Shown here one piece after another: positions 45,013-51,768 of a stretch of 64,000 nt of DNA. The DNA lies in the NCBI RefSeq assembly GCF_025567525.1, contig NZ_JAOQJY010000009.1, positions 62,001 through 126,000 on the forward strand, read 5' to 3'. Positions within the stretch are counted from its first letter, which is position 1, and every line of letters begins with the position of its first letter. The notes below the pieces were generated by a model, which worked only from the letters and a program-made list of their open reading frames with translations, had not been told where the DNA came from and searched no databases. The position numbers were made by a program, and so were the translations under genes. This stretch comes from Gallintestinimicrobium propionicum (lineage in GTDB: Bacteria > Bacillota > Clostridia > Lachnospirales > Lachnospiraceae).

Positions 45013-45863
45013 ATCTACAGATTCCCAAAAAGGCGGCAGTCATCAACAGCTTCGCCGGATATGGACGCTGTTCCCTCACCGAGGCGCTTCCCATTTTGAG
45101 CGCCATGAGGGTGCAGGCGTGCCCGGTGCCTACCGCCGTTTTTTCCAATCATACAGGGTTTGCAGCCTTCGCCTGTCAGGATCTGACCGCGTTTCTGCCC
45201 TCCTATCTGGAGCAATGGAAGCAGTTAAATCTTACGTTTGACGGTGTTTTGTGCGGATTTTTAGGACAGGCAGAACAAATTCTGTCTGTTTCTTCCTTTC
45301 TTTCCGACCAGAAAAGCCGAGGCTGCCAAACAATTCTCGTCGATCCCGTCATGGGCGATCACGGAAAGCCCTATCGCACGATCACACCAAAACACTGTCA
45401 AAAGCTGCGCAGCCTGATTCCGCTGGCAGACATCATTACTCCCAATATCACGGAAGCATGCCTTTTGACGGATACGCCCTGGAAAGACGGCTTCTGGAAT
45501 GAATCTGAGCTTTCTGAGCTTTGTCAAAGGCTTCACAAACTCGGTCCGTCCAAAATCGTCATCACAGGTCTGCCCTGCCTGATCCATGGGAAAGAAGGCT
45601 TTGAAAATTATCTGTCCTGCAAGGAGCCGTTTTCTCAATGCGCCTGCCTGACGCCCTCTGCAGGTCCGTCCCGACATGGAACCGGCGATATTTTCGCTTC
45701 GATCCTGATGGCGGACGCACTAAACGGCGTCGATTTTTCCGTCTCCGTCCAAAAGGCGGCGGATTTTATTTCCAAATGTATTTCCGCATCGAAAGCGCTG
45801 CAGATTCCGGAGCCTGATGGCGTCTGCTTCGAAAATTTCCTGTCAGATCTGGCAGACCAGTAA
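45009..45863 (+). CDS. Pyridoxal/pyridoxamine kinase, PdxY-like
   Basis: PfkB/ribokinase-superfamily kinase of 284 aa phosphorylating B6 vitamers. Visible: the N-terminal NSFAGYGRCSL substrate region, VDPVMGDHGKPY near residue 115, ITPNITEACLLT near 140-151, and the catalytic anion hole GTGDIFASIL near 223-232. The start at 45009 overlaps the S-component stop (ATGA), so uptake and trapping of the vitamin are coupled. A shared terminator follows at 45987. Confidence 0.93.
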   Translation: MNLQIPKKAAVINSFAGYGRCSLTEALPILSAMRVQACPVPTAVFSNHTGFAAFACQDLTAFLPSYLEQWKQLNLTFDGVLCGFLGQAEQILSVSSFLSDQKSRGCQTILVDPVMGDHGKPYRTITPKHCQKLRSLIPLADIITPNITEACLLTDTPWKDGFWNESELSELCQRLHKLGPSKIVITGLPCLIHGKEGFENYLSCKEPFSQCACLTPSAGPSRHGTGDIFASILMADALNGVDFSVSVQKAADFISKCISASKALQIPEPDGVCFENFLSDLADQ

Positions 45864-45916
45864 ATGATACATCTATAACCGGGCGTATCAGCTCCTGTTT
45901 TTCCTGCACGAAAAAA

Positions 45917-45985
45917 GAATGCGCCGAGTGCGCATCCTCGCAGCGCGTTTTTCTTTCATAGGACGCATTTTCCTATGAAAGAAAC
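45917..45985. repeat. Short module Q joined to a T-clamped palindrome
   Basis: 45917-45950 carries AGAATGCGCCGAGTGCGC followed by ATCCTCGCAGCGCG, a shortened form of the 90-bp element at 49151. It runs into a palindrome with 14-bp arms starting TTTCTTTCATAGGA near 45950. The same two-part layout is seen at 62632-62686. Confidence 0.75.
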
Positions 45986-45986
45986 A

Positions 45987-46040
45987 AAAGATCCTGCATT
46001 GTCCGACGCAAACGCGCAGCTGCAATGCAGGATCTTTTTT
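45987..46040. terminator. Bidirectional terminator between pyridoxal kinase and flavin reductase genes
   Basis: Perfect 15-bp arms (45987-46001 and 46023-46037, starting AAAGATCCTGCATT) with a 21-base loop and T tracts on both strands; the genes converge here. Confidence 0.9.
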
Positions 46041-46064
46041 GCAATCTGTTATTTCGATCCGGCT

Positions 46065-46565
46065 CTATTTTACCAGCACTTTCTCAATTTCTGCGATATA
46101 AAGCGTATGGAAATCCTTATCCGGATACCAGGAATCCACGGTCTTTTGATCCAGAAATGCCGCTTCCTCCATGGGCTGTGCGAACAGCTTACGGCACACG
46201 AGCGTCATCCGGCTTTCTTCAAAAACGGGTGCGCCATCTACAAGTGACTCTGTCAGTCCGCTTTTGGCGATCTTATCCTCTGTCCTCCCAGATACCGTTC
46301 CCATGTAATTTAACATCTCCCGCTGTGTTTCCGGGAAAATACCAAGGGAAAACGTCTCTGTCTGATCCAGAAAGGTCTTCGTGTAGCGCTGTGGGCGAAT
46401 CACGATCATCACGACCGACTTTCCCCACATTTCACCTACTGCTCCCCAGCTCGCCGTCATGGCGTTGCTTTTGCCGTCTTTGTTTGCTGCTACCAGCAGC
46501 CACTCCTTTCCGATCAGCTCGAAGGGGTTATCCTTGATCTCCTGCGGTTTGATTTCACGAAACAT
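46065..46565 (-). CDS. Flavin reductase family protein (FMN-binding split barrel)
   Basis: FMN-binding protein of 166 aa related to flavoredoxins and flavin reductases. Recognisable are the N-terminal ANKDGKSNAMTASWGAVG loop, VIRPQRYT, and the SLGIF and DGAPVFEES segments. Start ATG 46565, six bases after GAGG, which is formed at the edge of repeat R4. It is separated from pspC upstream by R4 only, so the two may be cotranscribed. The physiological electron partner is unknown. Confidence 0.88.
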   Translation of the reverse strand: MFREIKPQEIKDNPFELIGKEWLLVAANKDGKSNAMTASWGAVGEMWGKSVVMIVIRPQRYTKTFLDQTETFSLGIFPETQREMLNYMGTVSGRTEDKIAKSGLTESLVDGAPVFEESRMTLVCRKLFAQPMEEAAFLDQKTVDSWYPDKDFHTLYIAEIEKVLVK

Positions 46566-46572
46566 AGTTTTC

Positions 46573-46665
46573 CTCATTTCTGCGCACGTTTTTTGCGCAT
46601 GTCAAGTTTGTGTCAAGTGCGCGCAGACACAAATCTCGCGATTGAAAAATTTTATTTTCAATCTT
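46573..46665 (-). repeat. 93-bp three-hairpin repeat R4
   Basis: Occupies 93 of the 113 bases between the pspC stop and the flavin reductase ATG, in the same orientation relative to the downstream gene as R1, R2 and R5. One T is missing from the A/T stem. Confidence 0.9.
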
Positions 46666-46678
46666 CTTCCTCCCGTCT

Positions 46679-46888
46679 TTAGTCTACGATTCCGTCATCT
46701 TCCGGAATGATCACTGCCAGAATAAAATACAGAATCAGTCCAAGTAAGCCTGCACTTGTAATCAGGCTGATCACTACATATAAAATACGGATCACAGTTG
46801 CATCGATCCCGAAGAAATCTCCAAGGCCGCCGCACACGCCGCATACCATTCTGTTCGTTGTGGAACGAAATAATTTTTTATTGTTCAT
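46679..46888 (-). CDS. PspC-domain membrane protein
   Basis: Small PspC-type protein of 69 aa. The family signature is visible in order: LFRSTTNRMVCGVCGGLGDFFGIDATVIRILYV, then a hydrophobic helix (about 38-62) and an acidic tail. Such proteins are linked to envelope stress. It is the last gene of the padR-DUF1700-DUF4097 run. Start ATG 46888 with GAGAGGACATCC upstream. Confidence 0.9.
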   Translation of the reverse strand: MNNKKLFRSTTNRMVCGVCGGLGDFFGIDATVIRILYVVISLITSAGLLGLILYFILAVIIPEDDGIVD

Positions 46889-46917
46889 AAGGATGTCCTC
46901 TCTTTCTTTGCTTTATC

Positions 46918-47838
46918 TTAATCCTGTTCGAAGTAAATTTCAATATTTCCCATGGAAGAATCCAATTTCATCTTTCCGGATGCCTTATTGCAGATTACGA
47001 AATTCTCCATGGAAACGCCGTCAAATTCTACGTTTCCCAGATCGCTGTCTATCTCATAATCAAAATCGTCTTCTCTCTGTGAAAGGTTCAACACAATGTT
47101 TCCAAGCTCAGCATCTGCATCCACCATATCTGTGATGCTCCCCGAAAAACGGAGGACACCTGCTTCTGCATCCGCTTCCAGCTCCGCTGCCTCACTATCC
47201 GTCACAGTAATGGCTCCCGCCTCCGCCGACAAAATCAGCTTTTTCGTCTGCAGCCCGGATGCTTCAATGCTTCCAGCTCCTGCCGAAAATTCCATTTCCT
47301 CCGCCGAAAAATCCTGCAGTGCCACATACGCCGCCTGTGCATCGATTTCGATCTTTTTCCAGTCCATCGATTTCGGAACCGTCAGGACGATTTCGCCGCC
47401 CTTTTGAATCGGTTTATGGTTCTTTTCTTCCAGATACAGACAGTTGTCTTCGATATAACAGTTCATCTTATCCCGATTGCTTCCGCTGAGGATAATTGCG
47501 TCGGACTTTCCGGGAACGATTTTTAATGCCAGGGTATTTGCGGAAATTTCCATTTCTTCCGGCAGCTTCCCGTTGAACGAAATTACCTCGCCTGTGCTGG
47601 TGCTTCCTACATCCGCAGGGCCGTCGGTTCCCCGTGACAAAATCTGAATCGATTCTTTTGTATTTGGCTGGAAATTCAAACCGATAAACGTGTCGCTGCC
47701 ACCGAAATGAATATAGCGGCTGTTGATCTTGTCAATATTCTTCCATCCACCCATTGAGCTTCCGATCCCGATGAAAAGGAAGCCTGTTGCAATACAGATG
47801 ATCGAGCCTGCAATCATCCCTTTTTTCCAGTTTTTCAT
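46918..47838 (-). CDS. DUF4097-type beta-repeat envelope protein
   Basis: Protein of 306 aa with one N-terminal helix (about 7-27) and then a beta-solenoid-like region of short repeats, for example AGAGSIEASGLQ, AEAGAITVTDSE, AEAGVLRFSGS, DAELGNIVLN, DSDLGNVEFDG, DSSMGNIEIYF. That repeat type is characteristic of DUF4097 adhesin-like proteins. Start ATG 47838 overlaps the DUF1700 stop (ATGA), and GGAGG lies nine bases upstream. The bulk of the protein is predicted outside the membrane. Confidence 0.87.
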   Translation of the reverse strand: MKNWKKGMIAGSIICIATGFLFIGIGSSMGGWKNIDKINSRYIHFGGSDTFIGLNFQPNTKESIQILSRGTDGPADVGSTSTGEVISFNGKLPEEMEISANTLALKIVPGKSDAIILSGSNRDKMNCYIEDNCLYLEEKNHKPIQKGGEIVLTVPKSMDWKKIEIDAQAAYVALQDFSAEEMEFSAGAGSIEASGLQTKKLILSAEAGAITVTDSEAAELEADAEAGVLRFSGSITDMVDADAELGNIVLNLSQREDDFDYEIDSDLGNVEFDGVSMENFVICNKASGKMKLDSSMGNIEIYFEQD

Positions 47839-48638
47839 ACTGCCCGACCTCCTTTTCTCGTCACAATCCTGTGCAGGCAGTTGCACAACGCCCGGACTCC
47901 TGTCGGAACCACCTTACCGATCAGCCATCCCATAAGCAGCGTCACCAAAACGCCGATTCCGATTGCTGCCAAACTGATGCCGATTCCAATCATCGCCGCC
48001 GCTGGCCACGCTACGATCTGCGTAAACGCCTGAATCAGCGCCCAGATGCCCACACCTGTACAAACGATTCCGCAGACCAGCAGTGCAATTCCTGTGATAA
48101 ACAGGGCAAAGAGAACGGAAATTGCCGCCACAAGCAGCCCAAACACAATCGGAAGCACCACAGGCGCTGCGAAAACGATCAGCAAAATCCACAGCCAGAC
48201 CGGGGATTGCTTTCTGCGGGCAGCGCTGGAATCATCCTCTGGATCGCTATCCGTGCTCTGCCAGTCCGCATCAGAACGGTCGCCGCACGCAGGTTGCTTT
48301 ACCCGCTGCAGCTCTTCCTTCTGCGGCTCCCGGTCGACGTAGCCGTTTTCGGAGAAATAACCGCTGTCACCCAGCTGACCGGTGCGGCTGCTGTCCTGCC
48401 AATTTTCGTCCGCCTGGCCGCTGCGCTCGCCAGCGGCGCTGCTATCCTGCCGCAGTCCGTTCCGGATAGAATCCGCGACCTCCTCCGGCGTGCCGAGTTC
48501 CTGCAGAATATCGAAATCTCCTGCGTCGCCAGCGTCGTTTAAGTAATCCTCATAATATTGCAGCGCTTCTTCCCGCTCCGCCTGCGGAACATCTAAAAGC
48601 TGCGCTTCCAGACGATTTAAAAATTCTGCCCTGTCCAT
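47835..48638 (-). CDS. DUF1700 (HAAS-domain) membrane protein
   Basis: Protein of 267 aa. The N-terminal HAAS-type helical domain (MDRAEFLNRLEAQLLDVPQAEREEALQYYEDYLNDAG, about 1-60) is followed by an acidic, low-complexity linker (about 65-140), and then long hydrophobic stretches (about 146-245) and a basic tail. Start ATG 48638 overlaps the padR stop by one base (TGATG), with GGAGG nine bases upstream. HAAS proteins are commonly partnered with PadR regulators, as here. Confidence 0.87.
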   Translation of the reverse strand: MDRAEFLNRLEAQLLDVPQAEREEALQYYEDYLNDAGDAGDFDILQELGTPEEVADSIRNGLRQDSSAAGERSGQADENWQDSSRTGQLGDSGYFSENGYVDREPQKEELQRVKQPACGDRSDADWQSTDSDPEDDSSAARRKQSPVWLWILLIVFAAPVVLPIVFGLLVAAISVLFALFITGIALLVCGIVCTGVGIWALIQAFTQIVAWPAAAMIGIGISLAAIGIGVLVTLLMGWLIGKVVPTGVRALCNCLHRIVTRKGGRAV

Positions 48639-48958
48639 CAATTTTGTCCTCCCTCAAAAAGTGCCGTTATCTTCTCAGAATACCGAATCCATTCCGATTC
48701 ATACAGCGAAAGCTGCGCGCTTCCTTGCTCCGTAATCCGATAATACCGCCGATTCCTGCCTCCGAATTCCATATCGTAGACTTCCAAGCAGCCGTCTTTT
48801 TGCAGTCTGCGAAGCACCGGGTACAATGTCGATTCCGACAGATCGATCGCCTGGCGGACCTCCTGCGTGATTTTATAGCCGTATGTCCCTTCCGGCTCCC
48901 GAGAAACAACTGCAAGAACAATCGCATCCAGCAGCGCAGAGCCTGTATTAAAAATCAT
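48638..48958 (-). CDS. PadR-family transcriptional regulator
   Basis: Winged helix repressor of 106 aa from ATG 48958 (MIFNTGSALLDAIVLAVVS). The PadR core is visible as TYGYKITQEVRQAIDLSESTLYPVLRRLQKDGCLEVYD and RRYYRITEQG. It heads the envelope cassette. A perfect 10-bp palindrome at 48993-49019, just after the promoter, is the probable autoregulatory site. Confidence 0.93.
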   Translation of the reverse strand: MIFNTGSALLDAIVLAVVSREPEGTYGYKITQEVRQAIDLSESTLYPVLRRLQKDGCLEVYDMEFGGRNRRYYRITEQGSAQLSLYESEWIRYSEKITALFEGGQN

Positions 48959-48992
48959 ACGTTCCCATCCTTTCCCTAAACCTGTATCTTCT

Positions 48993-49019
48993 ACAATATT
49001 ATACATTATATAATATTGT
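48993..49019. promoter_or_regulatory. Palindromic operator of the padR operon
   Basis: Perfect arms ACAATATTAT (48993-49002) and ATAATATTGT (49010-49019) with a 7-base spacer, positioned about +6 to +32 from the predicted transcript start. Confidence 0.75.
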
Positions 49020-49030
49020 TTGTGTTATAA

Positions 49031-49059
49031 ACTATAAGCTACGTTTTTCATTTTGTCAA
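49031..49059 (-). promoter_or_regulatory. Promoter of the padR operon
   Basis: TTGACA (49054-49059), 17-base spacer and TATAGT (49031-49036) on the minus strand. Confidence 0.85.
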
Positions 49060-49080
49060 GGGCGACAAGGATGATAAAAA

Positions 49081-49292
49081 AGAATGTGCCCTGGCGCATC
49101 CTCGTAGAGCATTTATTATCGTATGGAAATGAAGTTTCCTATACGAAAAAAGAATGTGCCAGGGCACATTCTCGCGCCGAGGCGCGGTTGCTTTAGCAAC
49201 CATCTACCCTTGCGCCGAGTGCGCATCCTCGCGGAGCGTTTCTAATTTTTATTCATGACAATAGAATGATCGCAGAGCGTGCATTCTATTGT
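49081..49292. repeat. Composite array of palindromic modules
   Basis: In order: a short Q module with AGAATGTGCC (49081-49114); a TATCGTATGGAAA-type palindrome (about 49117-49146); a full 90-bp Q element (49151-49240) with four small hairpins; and family P copy 3 (49258-49292). The same modules recur at 51524-51668 on the other side of folT and the glycosidase gene. The 334-bp gap between the glycosidase stop and the padR start otherwise holds only the padR promoter and operator. Confidence 0.88.
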
Positions 49293-50639
49293 TTATGAAA
49301 TCTTTCGCTTTCGCACAGAAACCTCTTTTCCGTCGATATCCAGATCAAAGAGCCAGCCCGCCACTTCGAAGCCGCGGATCCTCATGTGACCGCAGTTAAT
49401 CGGCAGCTGCGAATGAAAGACCGGTTCTCCATCCTCCATGGTAAGCCCCAGAATTTCAAAATAAATCAGAGATAAAAATGCAGTTGCGCTCCAGGTCTGT
49501 TTGCGTCTGGAATCCCATTCCACGATTCCGCCGGGTCCCTGCTCCTGCATACCACCATAAAGCGCACCGGTATCCGGATGATAAATTTCGGAAAAGTGCA
49601 TATCCCGGACTGCCTTCTGTGCCATCAGATACAGCTCTTTTTCGAAGCTTTCCTGATGTCCTGCCCTGTGCATTGCGCGCGCCCAGAAGCCCTGGATATG
49701 CGGCCAGATCGTGCCGGAATGGCGTCCATAGCCGCCCAGGCACTCATAGCGCCAGAAGGTCGGCCATACACAGGGAATGCCGTGTGCGCAGATATGGGTA
49801 TTTTCCCGGATCAACGCCGTCTGCCGTTCGTCCGCAATGCCGAACAGCACGGCAAATGCCAGCCCAAGCCCCTCTTCACAATCGCATTCTCCTGCTAGAT
49901 AATCGTAGCTGCCGCGCTTCTCATTCCAGAAATTTTTGTTGACGGCTTTCTTCATGGCTGCCGCTTTTTCCTCGAACTCTTTTGCGGGCTCGCCAAGCGC
50001 ATGGGCCATCTCTGCCAGAATTTCATAGGCTTTAAAATAAACGCAGTTGGTAGAAAGTGCTTTCATCGGAATGCCGTAGCCCTTGGGATAAACCGGATTA
50101 CCCGGATAATCCACCCATTCCAGGATTCCGGAACCCTGATTCGGGCATTTGCTGTACTTGTCCGGATATGCCGCAATGCCGTCGCCGTACACAGCGGGAC
50201 CGCGGAACAAACCGTCCTCTTCATCAAATTCGTCCTCTTCCAGACGATGTACAGAATTTCTGCCGGCTTCAAAAGCAAGGCGATAGAAGTTATCGTCTTT
50301 ATGAAATCTGCAGTACTCCCTGGCACCGATCATCCAGATGATCGAATCCCAATACTGGCCACCGATATAAATGCTTCCCTCTTCTTCCTCCAAAACCGCA
50401 AGCAGCGTGTTTTTGGAAACCTCCGGAGACAAAATGCTCAACGCGTTCCAGATGTTGATCGCCGTATCCCGGGTCCACGGGGTATTGTAGTCCAGCCCCG
50501 CGATCATACAGGGCTTTTCCTCCGTCAGCAGTCCGTTCTGGTAATATACGATATTGCCGACAATATCCCCCGCTGCGATCCGATACGCATCGTTTAGGAG
50601 CTTATTGTCTGTCTCCAGGTAAGGAATATTCAGATTCAT
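49293..50639 (-). CDS. Six-hairpin (alpha/alpha)6-barrel glycoside hydrolase
   Basis: Cytoplasmic enzyme of 448 aa without a signal peptide. Conserved segments LDYNTPWTRDTAINIWNA near residue 50, GGQYWDSIIW, NQGSGILEWVDY, and YGRHSGTIWPHIQGFWA near 305-321 resemble GH63 and related six-hairpin glycosidases; likely acid/base residues are in WTRD and the TIWP region. Substrate cannot be deduced. The stop codon region abuts a family P palindrome. Start ATG 50639 with AGGAGG upstream, 12 bases after folT, so it is probably under the THF riboswitch. Confidence 0.8.
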   Translation of the reverse strand: MNLNIPYLETDNKLLNDAYRIAAGDIVGNIVYYQNGLLTEEKPCMIAGLDYNTPWTRDTAINIWNALSILSPEVSKNTLLAVLEEEEGSIYIGGQYWDSIIWMIGAREYCRFHKDDNFYRLAFEAGRNSVHRLEEDEFDEEDGLFRGPAVYGDGIAAYPDKYSKCPNQGSGILEWVDYPGNPVYPKGYGIPMKALSTNCVYFKAYEILAEMAHALGEPAKEFEEKAAAMKKAVNKNFWNEKRGSYDYLAGECDCEEGLGLAFAVLFGIADERQTALIRENTHICAHGIPCVWPTFWRYECLGGYGRHSGTIWPHIQGFWARAMHRAGHQESFEKELYLMAQKAVRDMHFSEIYHPDTGALYGGMQEQGPGGIVEWDSRRKQTWSATAFLSLIYFEILGLTMEDGEPVFHSQLPINCGHMRIRGFEVAGWLFDLDIDGKEVSVRKRKIS

Positions 50640-50651
50640 TTTGACCTCCTG

Positions 50652-51263
50652 TCATTTTTTGTCGAAGCCGGAGATCTTTTCCTGTCTCCATACGCCACTT
50701 TTTCCCGGGCGGAAAATTTTTAACATCCGGAAAACACCGGCGCGTTCCAGCACCGTCATCACCAGATATAAAATAATGCTGTCCACCGGAGCCTTGATCA
50801 CATTTTTGATCAGCCGCGCGGGGAGCATCACCATAAACGCCTTACCGTACACCTGAGACAGCCAGAAGGTTCCGAGCAGGACATTCACCAAAAGCGCCAC
50901 TGTCAGCTCCGCCGCCAGAATCCGCCAAAAGTTTGTCGGTTTGCGGTACAGGAAAAATCCGTAGATCAGTCCCGCCAGCAGGCAGTTTAAGGTCAGACCC
51001 GGAATCCATGCTCCGGTGGGATACAGCAGCAGCTTTAAAATATCCATCGCTGCAGCAAACAGGCTGCCGACCGCAGGGCCAAACAGGACGTCCACCATTT
51101 CATTCGGAAGACCGGATACGCCGATCTTTAAGTAATTCCCGATCTGAACGGTGAACGAGTTGAGAATCAACGCAAGCGCCGCAAAAAGTCCGCACGCCGT
51201 GATGGTGCGGATATTGCGAAACTCCCGCATGGATTCCGTAAAAAGAGCTGCCATTTTTTTCAT
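50652..51263 (-). CDS. folT: Folate ECF transporter S component FolT
   Basis: Membrane folate-binding subunit of an ECF importer, 203 aa with about six helices. FolT-like segments are RTITACGLFAALALILNSFTVQIGNYLKIG, PNEMVDVLFGPAVGSLFAAAMDILK, and PTGAWIPGLTLNCLLAGLIYG. Start ATG 51263 with GGAGG seven bases upstream; the longer in-frame extension runs through the riboswitch and is rejected. Regulation by THF is supported by the aptamer at 51325-51424. Confidence 0.93.
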   Translation of the reverse strand: MKKMAALFTESMREFRNIRTITACGLFAALALILNSFTVQIGNYLKIGVSGLPNEMVDVLFGPAVGSLFAAAMDILKLLLYPTGAWIPGLTLNCLLAGLIYGFFLYRKPTNFWRILAAELTVALLVNVLLGTFWLSQVYGKAFMVMLPARLIKNVIKAPVDSIILYLVMTVLERAGVFRMLKIFRPGKSGVWRQEKISGFDKK

Positions 51264-51324
51264 TGCATTTCCTCCTTCTACAGACATCGGGCCGCAAAAG
51301 GAGATAATGGGATTATCTTCTGCT

Positions 51325-51424
51325 GCAGCGAGATGCGGTCTGTATACCGCAAGCCGAACCGGCTTTTCGTCCAACAGGCAACTCTCTGTCCTGCCGGCAC
51401 TTAACGCATACAAACCTACTCTGC
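51325..51424 (-). ncRNA. Tetrahydrofolate (THF) riboswitch upstream of folT
   Basis: Minus-strand RNA begins GCAGAGTAGG, then GCGTTAAGTGCC, a stem around GCAGG/CCTG, GGACG, a GCCGG-TTCG-GGC hairpin-like segment, and closes with CCGCATCTCGCTGC pairing back to the 5' end. These are the conserved blocks of the folT-associated THF aptamer. Downstream, AGATAAT-CCC-ATTATCT forms a hairpin and CTCCTT can pair with the AAGGAG Shine-Dalgarno, suggesting control of translation start. Confidence 0.85.
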
Positions 51425-51451
51425 ATGTTTTATTTTTTTGTTTCGTTTCCC

Positions 51452-51480
51452 ATTATAACAGTGCAGCCTGCAATATACAA
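51452..51480 (-). promoter_or_regulatory. Promoter of the folT operon
   Basis: TTGTAT (51475-51480), 17-base spacer and TATAAT (51452-51457) on the minus strand, about 28 bases before the riboswitch. Confidence 0.7.
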
Positions 51481-51523
51481 TTCATATTTCAGGAAAATCT
51501 GTCATGGTCTGCGCAGCTTTCCA

Positions 51524-51668
51524 ACAATAGAATGCACGCTCTGCGAGCATTCTATTGTCATGAAAAAAAGAATGTGCCTTGGCACATTCTCGCGCCGAGG
51601 CGCGGTTGCTTTAGCAACCATCTACCCCTGCGCCGAGTGCGCATCCTCGCGGAGCATTTTTATCGTAT
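51524..51668. repeat. Composite palindromic repeats up to the assembly gap
   Basis: Family P copy 4 (51524-51558, inverted relative to the other copies), full Q element (51569-51658, about 86 of 90 positions identical to 49151-49240), then TTTTTATCGTAT (to 51668), the beginning of the long palindrome, where the N run starts. The 505 bases from 51264 to 51768 hold only this, the gap, and the folT control region. Confidence 0.88.
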
Positions 51669-51724
51669 NNNNNNNNNNNNNNNNNNNNNNNNNNNNNNNN
51701 NNNNNNNNNNNNNNNNNNNNNNNN
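51669..51724. other. Assembly gap (56 N)
   Basis: Run of 56 ambiguous bases. It begins exactly inside a T-clamped palindrome module, so a strong hairpin or repeat collapse is the likely cause. The gap length may be nominal. Confidence 0.99.
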
Positions 51725-51768
51725 GATTCATCCCTTTCAAATAGAGTTCTACTTTCCCCCGATACCGC

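Noticed and set aside
49081..51658. CRISPR-like array
   Set aside because: The repeated units are palindromic modules of different lengths without regular spacers, and no cas genes are present.
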